From Parabacteroides distasonis (lineage in GTDB: Bacteria; Bacteroidota; Bacteroidia; Bacteroidales; Tannerellaceae): a stretch of DNA of 43,705 nucleotides. The notes beneath the pieces were generated by a model. It saw only the letters and a list, made by a program, of their open reading frames with translations. It was not told the DNA's origin and searched no databases. The stretch spans positions 1 to 43,705 of the forward strand of contig JAFBIU010000030.1 in assembly GCA_021531775.1 (NCBI GenBank). Reading direction: 5' to 3'. Positions 22,856 to 32,463 of the stretch are shown here, piece after piece; the first letter of the stretch is position 1, and each line of letters opens with the position of its first letter. Position numbers and translations under genes: made by a program.

Positions 22856-23878
22856 TCAGTGCAGGATTCGGTAGAGCAGTTCTTTCAGCAGCTCTTCGTC
22901 CGTTGCGGAGCTGTTGTTGACTCCCTTCGAACGTGCGTCTGTATCCCGGATCTCTCCAATCAGCTTGAACACCTTCATGGCGGAATAGTTCTTCAGTCCG
23001 ATCAGGTAGTCCTTCGCCTGGAAACTGCCTCGAAGTCCCAAGGCGACCATGAGTCCAGCTTCGGAGCGGTCCTTGGTGTAATAGCAAATCATCAGGTTGG
23101 CGAAGTAGTTGAAGAGGACGGCCAGGGTGGCCTGAATGGGATTACTCTTGGGGTTCTTCGCGAAGTAGCTGGCAATGCGGTTTGCCTTCAGGATGTCTTT
23201 CGTCGCAATGGCTCGGAGCAGCTCGAAATTGTTATAGTCCTTGCTGATTCCGATGTTGCGTTCGATGAGTTCCGGGGTGATTCGTTTTGGGGCGTTTTGA
23301 GGCATTAAAAGTGCCAGCTTGTCCAATTCCTTATCCAGCCGGTTTAAATCGTTTCCAAGGAAGTCTGTGAGCATTTGGGAGGCTTTTGCGTCAATGGCTA
23401 CACCTCGCTGTTGCAGCAGAGTCGAGATAAAGGCCGGCATCCGGTAGTCGGAAATCTTCTTGGACTCGAACAGTATGCCCACTTTTTCGACAGCTGCGGC
23501 CAGGGATTTCCGGCGGTCGAGGCTCTTGTACTTGTAGTTGATGACCAGGATGGTCGAGGCAAGCGGTTTCTTCACGTATTGCGCCAATGTCTCCAGATCG
23601 CGCATCAGCTGGGCCTCCTTGAGCACGACCAGCTGGTAGGCCGACATCATGGGGAAACGACGGGCTGCTTGGATCACATCGACAGCCGTGGTGTCAGCCC
23701 CGTAAAAGATCGTCTGGTTGAAGTCACGTTCCGCTTCGTCCAGGACGTTTTCGATGAGGAGGTCGGTCAGCTTGTCGATGAAATAGGGCTCTTCGCCCAT
23801 GAACACATAGACCGGCTGAAACTGTCGAGCTGCAATGTCCCGACTGATTGATTCGAATGTTGCCTCTTTTTTTGCCAT
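22856..23878 (-). CDS. holA: DNA polymerase III, delta subunit
   Basis: The clamp-loader subunit that opens the beta sliding clamp at primer termini. The protein has 340 aa, the usual size. The N-terminal AAA+-like region has FQPVYVFMGEEPYFIDKLTDLL (residues about 16-37) and later AARRFPMMSAYQLVVLKEAQ, YVKKPLASTILVINYKYKSLD and LNRLDKELDKLAL. The C-terminal collar domain follows, ending with AMKVFKLIGEIRDTDARSKGVNNSSATDEELLKELLYRIL. Like other delta subunits it lacks a functional Walker A. TATATTTGC at 23954-23962 is its probable -7 element. It is divergent from the HSDR_N gene, a pairing I recall as common in Bacteroidales. Confidence 0.93.
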   Translation of the reverse strand: MAKKEATFESISRDIAARQFQPVYVFMGEEPYFIDKLTDLLIENVLDEAERDFNQTIFYGADTTAVDVIQAARRFPMMSAYQLVVLKEAQLMRDLETLAQYVKKPLASTILVINYKYKSLDRRKSLAAAVEKVGILFESKKISDYRMPAFISTLLQQRGVAIDAKASQMLTDFLGNDLNRLDKELDKLALLMPQNAPKRITPELIERNIGISKDYNNFELLRAIATKDILKANRIASYFAKNPKSNPIQATLAVLFNYFANLMICYYTKDRSEAGLMVALGLRGSFQAKDYLIGLKNYSAMKVFKLIGEIRDTDARSKGVNNSSATDEELLKELLYRILH

Positions 23879-23928
23879 ACAATTTCCAATTTTGCCAAAG
23901 AAATGCCGCGATTCCTCTTTTTATTCGC

Positions 23929-23936
23929 TACCTTTG
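23929..23936 (+). promoter_or_regulatory. -7 promoter element for the HSDR_N gene
   Basis: TACCTTTG matches TAnnTTTG and lies 30 bp before the ATG at 23967. It faces the holA promoter (23954-23962, minus strand), so the two transcripts overlap at their 5' ends. Confidence 0.55.
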
Positions 23937-23953
23937 GTCTCGAATTTAACTCA

Positions 23954-23962
23954 GCAAATATA
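23954..23962 (-). promoter_or_regulatory. -7 promoter element for holA
   Basis: TATATTTGC on the minus strand fits TAnnTTTG, 75 bp upstream of the holA start. Confidence 0.5.
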
Positions 23963-23966
23963 GCAA

Positions 23967-24443
23967 ATGATTGGATTAAACTTACCATCTTTTCCGGCGA
24001 AAGTCATTGTCAAGGGAGACAAACGGCAAATTTTTGATGCGATCAGGCGGAAATATGTGGTCTTGACACCCGAGGAATGGGTTCGGCAGCATTTCGTGCA
24101 TTACCTGATGGCTGAAAGGGGCTATCCGCAGGAGCTGATGGGAAATGAGGTACCCATCCAGTTGAATGGCACTTCGAAGCGTTGCGATACGGTCGTTTTT
24201 AATCGCTTTTTAGAGCCTTTGATGATTGTCGAGTATAAAGCCCCCACCGTGGGGATTTCAAGCGCTGTATTCGCCCAAATTGCCCGTTATAACATGGTTC
24301 TGCATGTGCGTTACTTGATCGTCAGCAACGGACTGCGCCATTTTTGCTGTCGGGTCGATTATGAGGCGGGTTCCTACAGGTTCCTGCCGACAATCCCTGC
24401 CTACGAAGAATTGCTCAGCGAACCAGTTCAGCCCACTACCTAA
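23967..24443 (+). CDS. HSDR_N-type nuclease-fold protein, 158 aa
   Basis: Stand-alone protein with the 'type I restriction enzyme R N-terminal' fold (PD-(D/E)XK nuclease superfamily). TPEEWVRQHFVHYLMAERGYP opens the domain, and KRCDTVVF (Asp74) with MIVEYKAP (Glu89, Lys91) forms the D...ExK catalytic signature. No helicase domain and no HsdM or HsdS gene is nearby, so it is not a restriction system. Its usual position next to holA suggests a housekeeping DNA role, but none is known. The last nine residues (about SEPVQPTT) are encoded by the first unit of a tandem repeat array (24417-24564), so the tail has been made or rewritten by that repeat. Confidence 0.88.
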   Translation: MIGLNLPSFPAKVIVKGDKRQIFDAIRRKYVVLTPEEWVRQHFVHYLMAERGYPQELMGNEVPIQLNGTSKRCDTVVFNRFLEPLMIVEYKAPTVGISSAVFAQIARYNMVLHVRYLIVSNGLRHFCCRVDYEAGSYRFLPTIPAYEELLSEPVQPTT

Positions 24444-24564
24444 CGTGCCAGCGCAGCCACTATCAAACGAACCAACTCATCCCAGCACTTAGCGAACCAG
24501 TTCAGCCCACTACCTAACGTGCCAGCTCATCCCGGGACTTAGCGAGCCAGTTCAGCCACTACCT
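24417..24564. repeat. Tandem array of six 24/25-bp units carrying two stop codons
   Basis: Units start at 24417, 24442, 24466, 24491, 24516 and 24541, each 24 or 25 bp, with the pattern A[AG]CG[AT][AG]CCA[AG] followed by a CCC- or GCC-containing second half. Units 1 and 4 are identical, and with the start of the next unit they give an exact 36-bp direct repeat (24417-24452 and 24491-24526). The stop of the HSDR_N gene lies at the unit 1/2 junction. The stop of the small minus-strand gene lies at the unit 5/6 junction. Confidence 0.85.
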
Positions 24565-24751
24565 GGTGGTAGGGATTAGCAAGCAAGAAGAGGCTTGAAT
24601 CGGGGGCTTGCTTCGTCCGATTCACCCCATTCCAACTGACCCATTCGTTTGAATCCGCAGGTCTGTCTGTCTGCACGGTCGGATGCTCCGGATCGAACAA
24701 CCAAGAGTAGGCCAAAAGGGCCATGAAAAAAGATATGATCAACAGTTTCAT
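24539..24751 (-). CDS. Small membrane or exported protein, 70 aa, unrecognised
   Basis: The frame encodes 70 residues beginning MKLLIISFFMALLAYSWLF, a clear hydrophobic N-terminus that could be a signal anchor, followed by a polar Asp/Glu/Pro/Thr-rich region (DPEHPTVQTDRPADSNEW). The last residues, AELAR, are written by the tandem repeat array in which the stop codon lies. It lies downstream of nqrF but beyond that operon's terminator. An inverted repeat with arms TTTTTCGTTCTACATC and GATGTAAGAAGAACGAAAAA (24764-24805) sits just upstream of its start. No family is recognised. Coding status is plausible from the signal-like start, but not certain. Confidence 0.45.
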   Translation of the reverse strand: MKLLIISFFMALLAYSWLFDPEHPTVQTDRPADSNEWVSWNGVNRTKQAPDSSLFLLANPYHQVVAELAR

Positions 24752-24867
24752 CGCAAGTTCAATTTTTTCGTTCTACATCCTGTCAGATGTAAGAAGAACG
24801 AAAAATGCTGCATCTTATTTTCCCAATCCGTCAAAAAAGTTGGGTAGGCCGGCTATCCAAACAAAAA

Positions 24868-24895
24868 CGGGAAGAAGCCGTTTGACTTCCTCCCG
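24868..24895 (-). terminator. Terminator of the nqr operon
   Basis: CGGGAAGAAG (24868-24877) pairs with CTTCCTCCCG (24886-24895) over 10 bp with one mismatch. On the minus strand the hairpin is followed by TTTTTGTTT. It begins 41 bp after the nqrF stop. Confidence 0.8.
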
Positions 24896-24935
24896 TCCTA
24901 TAGTTGGTTTTTTACTGTCCAGTGCAAAAGACTGA

Positions 24936-26222
<1,287 letters not shown>

Positions 26223-26249
26223 TTTACTCTATTCTTTAATGCGTTAAAC

Positions 26250-26867
26250 TTAAATCTTAAGACCTGAGAAGCACATAAATGCCATACCCATCAAACCAGT
26301 GATGATGAAAGTGATACCCAAACCTTTCAAGGGCTTCGGAACATCAGAGTAGGCCAATTTCTCACGGATAGCTGCCATACCGACAATTGCCAGCATCCAG
26401 CCTAAACCAGAACCCAAACCATAAACGGTTGCAACACCTACGTTGGCAAATTCCTTCTGCTGCATGAACAAAGAACCACCCAAGATGGCACAGTTCACAG
26501 CGATCAGCGGCAAGAAGATACCCAAAGAGGCATACAAAGAGGGTGAGAATTTCTCAACCACCATTTCCACCAACTGTACGAAAGAGGCAATGACTGCAAT
26601 AAAGATGATGAAGGAAAGGAAGCTCAGGTTCACTTCGTTGAAGTCAGCTCCCAACCAGCTCAACGCGCCCTCTTTCAAGACATAATTCTCAAGCATGTAG
26701 TTAATCGGCAACGTACAGAAAAGTACAAAAGTAACAGCCATGCCCAATCCCAAGGCCGTTTTCACATTCTTGGAGACAGCCACGAAAGAACACATACCCA
26801 AGTAGTATGCGAAAATCATGTTATCTACAAAAATGGAGCGGACGAATGTGCTTAATATTTGTTCCAT
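26250..26867 (-). CDS. nqrE: Na+-translocating NADH:quinone reductase, subunit E
   Basis: Integral membrane subunit, 205 aa, with six hydrophobic helices. NqrE and NqrD form a symmetric pair related to RnfA/RnfE that holds an iron centre between conserved Cys. Here Cys26 in YYLGMCSFVAVSKNVKTALG and the Cys in AVNCAILGGSLFM (about 117-129) are the expected ligands, and SGLGWMLAIVGMAAIREK lies in the last third. The start MEQILSTFVRSIFVDNMIFAYYLG is standard. It lies 26 bp after nqrD and 27 bp before nqrF. Confidence 0.96.
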   Translation of the reverse strand: MEQILSTFVRSIFVDNMIFAYYLGMCSFVAVSKNVKTALGLGMAVTFVLFCTLPINYMLENYVLKEGALSWLGADFNEVNLSFLSFIIFIAVIASFVQLVEMVVEKFSPSLYASLGIFLPLIAVNCAILGGSLFMQQKEFANVGVATVYGLGSGLGWMLAIVGMAAIREKLAYSDVPKPLKGLGITFIITGLMGMAFMCFSGLKI

Positions 26868-26892
26868 TCTATTATTCCTTTAATCGTTAGCA

Positions 26893-27522
26893 TTATTTTT
26901 CCTGAAGTTCCTTGTTCTTCGAACGGTGAACCCAAATGATCACAGCGATCGTGATCAAAGCCATCGGCGGAAGAATCATCAAACCATTGTTCGCATATCC
27001 CAGATCATAGAGTGCCTGCGGAATCACCTGGAAACCTAACAACGTTCCTGAACCGAGCAATTCACGGAAGAATCCGACAATGATCAAGATCAAGGCATAA
27101 CCTACACCGTTACCAATACCGTCCAGGAAGGATTCCCACGGACCGTTGCCCAAGGCAAAGGCTTCCAGACGACCCATCAAGATACAGTTCGTAATGATCA
27201 AACCGACGAACACAGACAACTGCTTGTTCACATCGTAAGCATACGCCTTCAGCACTTCACTGACAATCGTTACCAAAGCAGCTACAACCACCAACTGCAC
27301 AATGATACGGATACGATTGGGAATGGTGTTACGAATCAAAGAAATAATCACGTTAGCAAATGCCACAACGGCAGTCACAGAGAGACCCATTACAATGGCG
27401 GGCTCCAATTTCGATGTTACAGCCAGCGCAGAGCAAATACCCAGCATCTGAACAACGACCGGATTGTTTACGCTCAACGGGCCTGACAACACTTGTTTAT
27501 TCTTTTCAGATAATAATCCCAT
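26893..27522 (-). CDS. nqrD: Na+-translocating NADH:quinone reductase, subunit D
   Basis: Membrane partner of NqrE, 209 aa. Matching landmarks are [27 protein letters not shown] with Cys29 or so, and [42 protein letters not shown], which carries the second Cys and the conserved Gly/Asn-rich stretch. Six hydrophobic helices. The C-terminus is charged and cytoplasmic ([13 protein letters not shown]). The start [16 protein letters not shown] is usual. It is separated from nqrC by 11 bp. Confidence 0.96.
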   Translation of the reverse strand: MGLLSEKNKQVLSGPLSVNNPVVVQMLGICSALAVTSKLEPAIVMGLSVTAVVAFANVIISLIRNTIPNRIRIIVQLVVVAALVTIVSEVLKAYAYDVNKQLSVFVGLIITNCILMGRLEAFALGNGPWESFLDGIGNGVGYALILIIVGFFRELLGSGTLLGFQVIPQALYDLGYANNGLMILPPMALITIAVIIWVHRSKNKELQEK

Positions 27523-27533
27523 CTTCTACTTAA

Positions 27534-28346
27534 TTAATTTTGTGAAGTCAAAAATTTTGAATAGCCACTCAAACAATCAAGGAGCATCTTATCAACACCC
27601 TGGCTGGTAATCGTACCACCTGAGATGCCATCAACATAATCCTGACCTTCTGCACTCTTGCCCTTCTTGACAACAGCAATTGACTTGAACGCACCGTTCT
27701 TGAACAACTGCTTGCCTGCGAACTGTGTGCTGAAAGCCGGCTTGGTGATTTCTGCACCCAGACCCGGTGTTTCACTGGCGTGACTGAAGTCCGTACCATA
27801 CACCGTGTTCTTGTCGGCATTGACAGAAATGTATCCCCAAATCGGTCCCCAAAGACCAGCACCGTACAACTGGAGAATGTACTTCTTCTCACCATTGACA
27901 TTGGCTACGAACACCGGAAATGCTTCGCGATCCTTGGCTGCATCAGCGAAAGCTGCATCCAACTGACCCAGCTCTTCACCATTGGCATTGATCAGGAAGC
28001 CCTCCTTGATCAACTCGTTGAACTTGGCTTCTGCTTCGTTGGCCGGAACAGACACGTTGATAGAACGCAAGATCTGCTGACGCTTGTCGTTGTCTTCATT
28101 GGCTTTCTGTGCACTCTTCAAAGACTGAGAGGTGAACGCCAACAACACAGCTACCACCAATACCATCACAGCTGCATAAACAACCGTATAGACATTGCTG
28201 TCACGGTTCAAACCCTTCTTGCCGGCTGCACCCGGCTCTTTTACCTCTTCAAACTCAGAAGCGGGAGCCATACATACCGGACAAACATCCGGAGCCTTAT
28301 TTCCCTCGTGGATATAACCACATACTTTACATTTAAACTTAGCCAT
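27534..28346 (-). CDS. nqrC: NqrC with an N-terminal rubredoxin-like domain
   Basis: Subunit C of Na+-NQR carries a covalent FMN in the periplasm. The typical part is here from about residue 48: a membrane helix (52-72), then the FMN domain with LYGAGLWGPIWGYI and the flavinylation site SGGTITS, where Thr245 is the expected attachment residue. In front lies an extra 35-residue unit, FKCKVCGYIHEGNKAPDVCPVC, with Cys6, Cys9, Cys22 and Cys25. This is the rubredoxin-type iron site of rubrerythrins. The N-terminus of NqrC is cytoplasmic, so this centre would face NADH-side partners such as NqrF. Total length, 270 aa, fits the fusion. The frame is continuous, and the start at 28346 has a ribosome site (AAGGAGG type, GGAGGTAAAGGAGTATGG). 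Fourth from last of the operon. Confidence 0.93.
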   Translation of the reverse strand: MAKFKCKVCGYIHEGNKAPDVCPVCMAPASEFEEVKEPGAAGKKGLNRDSNVYTVVYAAVMVLVVAVLLAFTSQSLKSAQKANEDNDKRQQILRSINVSVPANEAEAKFNELIKEGFLINANGEELGQLDAAFADAAKDREAFPVFVANVNGEKKYILQLYGAGLWGPIWGYISVNADKNTVYGTDFSHASETPGLGAEITKPAFSTQFAGKQLFKNGAFKSIAVVKKGKSAEGQDYVDGISGGTITSQGVDKMLLDCLSGYSKFLTSQN

Positions 28347-28360
28347 ACTCCTTTACCTCC

Positions 28361-29569
28361 TTATTTGATTGCACGTTTCAATCGGCGAGTTACGTTTGCC
28401 TCTACCACATAGTAATCGATCAGCGGAGCAAATACGTTCATCAGCAAGATTGCCAACATCATGCCCTCGGGGTAACCCGGGTTGAGCACACGGATGATGA
28501 CCGCCATTGCACCTACCAAGAATCCGTAGATGTATTTACCAGTCTCTGTACGAGCTGACGTGACAGGGTCAGTTGCCATGAAGACAGCACCAAAGGCAAA
28601 ACCACCCAAGCACCAGTGGTCAACCGGTGAAACAGTCATGGAAACAGTTGTGCCGATTGCATTGAAGATCAAAGCCATCACAGCACCACCGACGAAGATA
28701 GAACCCATCGTCTTCCAGCTGGCAATACCTGTTACCAACAGAATGACAGCACCAATCAAGATGGCTGCTACAGAAGTTTCAGCAATAGAACCCGGAATCA
28801 GACCTACGAAATAGTCCCACGTAGAAATGGGGTTACCCAAAATATCCGTTACCTGGAAAGAACCGATCAGTTCCTTACCGGCAATGGCAATCTGTCCTAA
28901 CGGAGTGGCTCCTGTAAAGCTGTCCACTACGTTACCAGCACCCATACCAAATGTTGCATCTGTACGGACGAATACCTGGTCGCCTGACATGGCTGCCGGA
29001 TAGGCAAAGAACAGGAATGCACGTGTCACCAATGCTACATTAAATATATTGTAACCTGTACCACCAAACACCTCTTTCGCAAAGATAACCGCAAACGCTG
29101 TAGCTACGGCAATCATCCACAACGGAGTGTCGATGGGAACAATCATCGGAATCAACATACCGGAAACCAGGAATCCTTCCTGAATCTCCTCTTTCTTCCA
29201 CTGTGCTACGGTAAACTCAATACCCAAACCAACGACATACGACACGATGATTTTGGGCAAAACAGCCAACAGACCATAAATAAAGGTAGAACAAAAGCCG
29301 ACTTCTGCCAACTGGCCAATCGCAGCATAGTGCTGATAACCGACATTGTACATACCAAAAAGCAAAGCAGGCAACAAAGCGATGATGACCACAGTCATGG
29401 TGCGCTTTGAATCAATACTGTCATGAATATGCACGCCTGATTTGGAGGTTTCGTTGGGGACAAACAAGAAGGTCTCCATACCCTCGAAAACAGAACGGAA
29501 CATCGCCAGCTTTCCGCCTTCCTCAAAGTTAGGCTTAATCTTGTCGAGATAATTCCTTAACGCTTTCAA
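28361..29569 (-). CDS. nqrB: Na+-translocating NADH:quinone reductase, subunit B
   Basis: Large membrane subunit, 402 aa. It holds a covalent FMN and riboflavin and forms the Na+ channel and quinone site region. The flavinylation motif is SFTGAT (217-222), with Thr222 the expected FMN attachment point. Other landmarks are the N-terminal LRNYLDKIKPNFEEGGK, TGYNIFNVALVTRAFLFFAYPAAMSGD and, near the end, FMATDPVTSARTETGKYIYGFLVGAMAVIIRVLNPGYPEGMMLAIL, all standard for NqrB. About ten helices are visible. It starts 21 bp after nqrA and ends 14 bp before nqrC. Confidence 0.96.
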   Translation of the reverse strand: MKALRNYLDKIKPNFEEGGKLAMFRSVFEGMETFLFVPNETSKSGVHIHDSIDSKRTMTVVIIALLPALLFGMYNVGYQHYAAIGQLAEVGFCSTFIYGLLAVLPKIIVSYVVGLGIEFTVAQWKKEEIQEGFLVSGMLIPMIVPIDTPLWMIAVATAFAVIFAKEVFGGTGYNIFNVALVTRAFLFFAYPAAMSGDQVFVRTDATFGMGAGNVVDSFTGATPLGQIAIAGKELIGSFQVTDILGNPISTWDYFVGLIPGSIAETSVAAILIGAVILLVTGIASWKTMGSIFVGGAVMALIFNAIGTTVSMTVSPVDHWCLGGFAFGAVFMATDPVTSARTETGKYIYGFLVGAMAVIIRVLNPGYPEGMMLAILLMNVFAPLIDYYVVEANVTRRLKRAIK

Positions 29570-29590
29570 TGTATTATTGTTTTAATGTTA

Positions 29591-30940
29591 TTAATTCATT
29601 TCCTTATATAACAAGTTCAAACCGTTACGAACGATCTGCTGCAATTCGATCTTGGACGTATCGACAAATTCGCACAAGGCAAAGTCTTCCGGTGCAACTT
29701 CGTAAATACCCAGGCTTTCCATCTTGTCAATATCAAACGTGATGATCGCCTTCAGCAAGTATTCCGGCAGGATATCCATCGGGAACACTTTGTCGTATTC
29801 GTTCGACATGATCATCGCACGCTTACCTCCACGGATACGAGCGTCAATCGTGTATTCCTTATTGCCGCCTGTCAACCAAGAAAGGTAAGAATGGCTCATA
29901 CTGAACTTGCCGAAGCCGGGTGCTGCCCATCCCAAGAACTCGTTTACATCATCACCTTCAGGAATGACCGTGATCTGGTAATCGTAAGCACCGAGATAAT
30001 CGGACTTGGACACCTTGGTTCCTGTCAGCACATCACCGCTGATGATACGTACATGCTTGTCTCCTTCCAGAATCTTGCCGGCAACCAGACTCTCGATGGT
30101 ACAGCCAGCAATGGTCTTGATGAAACCTCTTTCAGTCGTTTCAGAGCCCGTGATGGCAACCAGTCGGCTAAAGTCAGCAATGCCCTTGTTGATCAGACGA
30201 CCAATCACAATCACATCCGTACCTTTGACCGTCCAGACGATTTCACCCTTGTTGACCGGTTTGATCTGGTTGATTTGCACACCCACATTACCTGCAGGAT
30301 GCGGTCCTTCAAATTCAACTACCTCTACACCTGATGCTTTAACGGCAGAACCCTTCTTCACGCCTACATAGACCTTGCCAGCTGTCAGCTTAGCCAACGC
30401 ATCCAAACCAGCCTGGAAATCGGCCTCCTGTCCCTTCACGATGAAATCGAAACTGGGAGCCAACGGGGCTGAATGAAATGCCGTAACGAAAATGTCACGG
30501 GGGGTTTCAGTCGGTGTAGCCACGATGTCGTAAGGACGTTGCTTGATGAACGGCCACATACCGGCATTCAGCAACAGCTCTTTCACTTCGTCTGCTTTCA
30601 TCGAAGAGAGGCTCTTCTTGCCGAAGGCTTCATACTCGATCTGCGCATCTGGCGTCACCACAATGCTCAGAACCTTACGCTTCGCACCACGGTTGACGGC
30701 ACTAACCTCACCACTGACAGGTGAGACGAACTTGATTTCGGGGCGGTTCTTATCGATCATCAACACAGAACCGGCTTTGACTTTGTCACCTACTTTCGCA
30801 ACCACTTTCGGAAGCACACCATCATAACAGTCGGGCACAATCGCATACGATTCGCTCTTTTTACCTGTCATCAGTACCTCCGAGGCCTTGCCTTTCAGAT
30901 TAATGTCTAAACCCTTTTTAATCTTAATCACATTTGCCAT
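29591..30940 (-). CDS. nqrA: Na+-translocating NADH:quinone reductase, subunit A
   Basis: Peripheral cytoplasmic subunit, 449 aa, with no cofactor, that contributes to ubiquinone binding. The start at 30940 (MANVIKIKKGLDINLKGK) is the conserved N-terminus; the reading frame is open 29 codons upstream but crosses the promoter. Other marks are FVSPVSGEVSAVNRGAKRKVLSIVV (biotinyl-lipoyl-like fold), EGPHPAGNVGVQI near residue 245, and the end FALCEFVDTSKIELQQIVRNGLNLLYKEMN. First gene of the operon. TACATTTGC at 30975-30983 is the likely -7 element. Confidence 0.96.
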   Translation of the reverse strand: MANVIKIKKGLDINLKGKASEVLMTGKKSESYAIVPDCYDGVLPKVVAKVGDKVKAGSVLMIDKNRPEIKFVSPVSGEVSAVNRGAKRKVLSIVVTPDAQIEYEAFGKKSLSSMKADEVKELLLNAGMWPFIKQRPYDIVATPTETPRDIFVTAFHSAPLAPSFDFIVKGQEADFQAGLDALAKLTAGKVYVGVKKGSAVKASGVEVVEFEGPHPAGNVGVQINQIKPVNKGEIVWTVKGTDVIVIGRLINKGIADFSRLVAITGSETTERGFIKTIAGCTIESLVAGKILEGDKHVRIISGDVLTGTKVSKSDYLGAYDYQITVIPEGDDVNEFLGWAAPGFGKFSMSHSYLSWLTGGNKEYTIDARIRGGKRAMIMSNEYDKVFPMDILPEYLLKAIITFDIDKMESLGIYEVAPEDFALCEFVDTSKIELQQIVRNGLNLLYKEMN

Positions 30941-30974
30941 GATACAACTAAAATTGTTTACGTATAATTTTCTT

Positions 30975-30983
30975 GCAAATGTA
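30975..30983 (-). promoter_or_regulatory. -7 promoter element of the nqr operon
   Basis: TACATTTGC on the minus strand matches TAnnTTTG, 35 bp upstream of the nqrA ATG. CTTTG at 31000-31003 on the same strand may be the -33 element, though the spacing is a little short. Confidence 0.65.
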
Positions 30984-31052
30984 AAACATTTTTTCAGCCC
31001 AAAGGAATGATTTTCTAAATAAATCATGAAAAACTTTTCGCCTGCACAACTG

Positions 31053-31080
31053 TTGTAACGACGAAAGATACTTATTTTTG
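31053..31080 (+). promoter_or_regulatory. Promoter of the plug-domain gene
   Basis: TTG (31053-31055), 17 bp, then TATTTTTG (31073-31080) fits the Bacteroidetes -33/-7 pair. The -7 element lies 31 bp before the ATG. Confidence 0.65.
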
Positions 31081-31111
31081 CAGAAAGGATTGAATAAACA
31101 GTTTATTACCC

Positions 31112-32377
31112 ATGAAATCTACCGTAATTATTGTCTTTTGGATTGTCTCCTTGGCTTCGGCTTGGGCTCAACAACCTTGTCGGACACAGGTCTTCGACAA
31201 GTTGATCCACTCATTGCAAGTACACGTTGCCGACCAGCTCATGTCTATTCCTTGTATAGAGGCTGGATCGGATCAGCAGATCGAAATTTCGTTTGATGCA
31301 CTTTCACCTAAGGCCGTGCGTTACGCGTACTCGATTGTCCATTGCAATGCGGATTGGACACCCTCTACCCTTTCGCAAATCGAATATCTGGATGGATTCC
31401 AAGGAATTCCCATTGACGACTTTGCCAATTCCATGACAACGACTGTCGAGTATGTCAACTATCAGTTCCGTCTGCCCAACGAGGAGGTTCATTTCAAAGT
31501 GTCCGGGAATTATGCAGTACGGGTCTATCCGGAAGACGAACCGGATCAGACGGCTTTTGTAGCCTGCTTTTCAATTGTTGAGCCGTTGGTCAGCATCAGC
31601 GGACAAATCCGAGGGAATACGGATATTGACACGAATGCGGATCATCAACAGGTGGACTTTTCCATTTTGCAGAAACGTTTTCCCATCACCCATCCGCAAA
31701 GCGATCTGAAAATCCGCGTCACACAGAACAATCGGACCGACAATGTGGTCACTGACCTGGTTCCGACCCTTATTTCCAACGACCAGATTGACTATACGAA
31801 CAACCGGAAACTGATTTTTGAAGCCGGCAACGAATTCCGACGTATGGAGTTCTTGAGCACCAAATACAATGGAATGCATGTCGAAGGGATCTCTTTCCAT
31901 AACCCCTATTACCATCTGGATCTTCAAACGGACCATTCGCGACAAATGGTTACCTATCAGTATGATCAGGACCAAGACGGACGTTATTTCGTCAACTGCA
32001 GCGGTTGTGATGATCCGGACCTGGAGGCGGATTATTTTGTCGTTCATTTTGCGTTGGATTCCGATCCGCTTCCTGCCGGCAAACTGTACATTGCAGGAGA
32101 ACTCACCCAACAACAGTTGTCCGAGCCCTACGAAATGCATTACAATCCGGAGAGCCAGCGGTATGAGCACTATTTGATGTTGAAACAGGGCAACTACAAC
32201 TACCAATACCTGTTCGTGCCGGAGGGTGAGACAAAAGGACGGACAGTTTTGACAGAGGGTGATTTTTATCAGACTGAAAACGAATATACGATTTATGTCT
32301 ATTACCGTCCGATTGGTGCACGATTTGACCGTTTGATTGGCGTTTCTACCCTCAAGAATCAGATTCAGCTCTATTGA
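31112..32377 (+). CDS. DUF5103 / type IX secretion system plug-domain protein
   Basis: Exported protein of 421 aa with a signal peptide (MKSTVIIVFWIVSLASAWAQ). The sequence follows the DUF5103 family, now described as a plug domain of the type IX secretion translocon. ISFDALSPKAVRYAYSIVHCNADWTPSTLSQIEYLDGF (about 50-90) is its signature; NYQFRLPNEEVHFKVSGNYAVRVYPEDEP and a second half with TDHSRQMVTYQYDQDQDGRYFVNCSG and GDFYQTENEYTIYVYYRPIGARFDRLIG follow. It is thought to block or gate the SprA channel in the outer membrane. It is monocistronic, divergent from nqrA and ended by a bidirectional hairpin. Its presence implies that the organism has T9SS genes elsewhere. Confidence 0.88.
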   Translation: MKSTVIIVFWIVSLASAWAQQPCRTQVFDKLIHSLQVHVADQLMSIPCIEAGSDQQIEISFDALSPKAVRYAYSIVHCNADWTPSTLSQIEYLDGFQGIPIDDFANSMTTTVEYVNYQFRLPNEEVHFKVSGNYAVRVYPEDEPDQTAFVACFSIVEPLVSISGQIRGNTDIDTNADHQQVDFSILQKRFPITHPQSDLKIRVTQNNRTDNVVTDLVPTLISNDQIDYTNNRKLIFEAGNEFRRMEFLSTKYNGMHVEGISFHNPYYHLDLQTDHSRQMVTYQYDQDQDGRYFVNCSGCDDPDLEADYFVVHFALDSDPLPAGKLYIAGELTQQQLSEPYEMHYNPESQRYEHYLMLKQGNYNYQYLFVPEGETKGRTVLTEGDFYQTENEYTIYVYYRPIGARFDRLIGVSTLKNQIQLY

Positions 32378-32391
32378 CGGTATAAAAAAGA

Positions 32392-32423
32392 AGAGCTAAG
32401 CAGACCGGAATCCGCTTAGCTCT
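32392..32423. terminator. Bidirectional terminator between the plug-domain and DUF1080 genes
   Basis: AGAGCTAAGC (32392-32401) and GCTTAGCTCT (32414-32423) pair perfectly. T5 follows on the plus strand and an A6 tract precedes (T run on the minus strand), so it can serve both convergent genes. Confidence 0.85.
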
Positions 32424-32463
32424 TTTTGTATTCCATTCCCAAAAGGGAACTGCTTGATCTCAC

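Noticed and set aside
23967-24443. A type I restriction-modification locus
   Set aside because: Only the small HSDR_N domain is present, with no helicase part, methylase or specificity gene. The position beside holA is a usual housekeeping one.
24417-24526. Two exact 36-bp repeats with a 38-bp spacer, looking like a minimal CRISPR array
   Set aside because: The spacer is made of further units of the same 24/25-bp repeat, there are no cas genes, and coding ends run through it. It is an ordinary tandem array.
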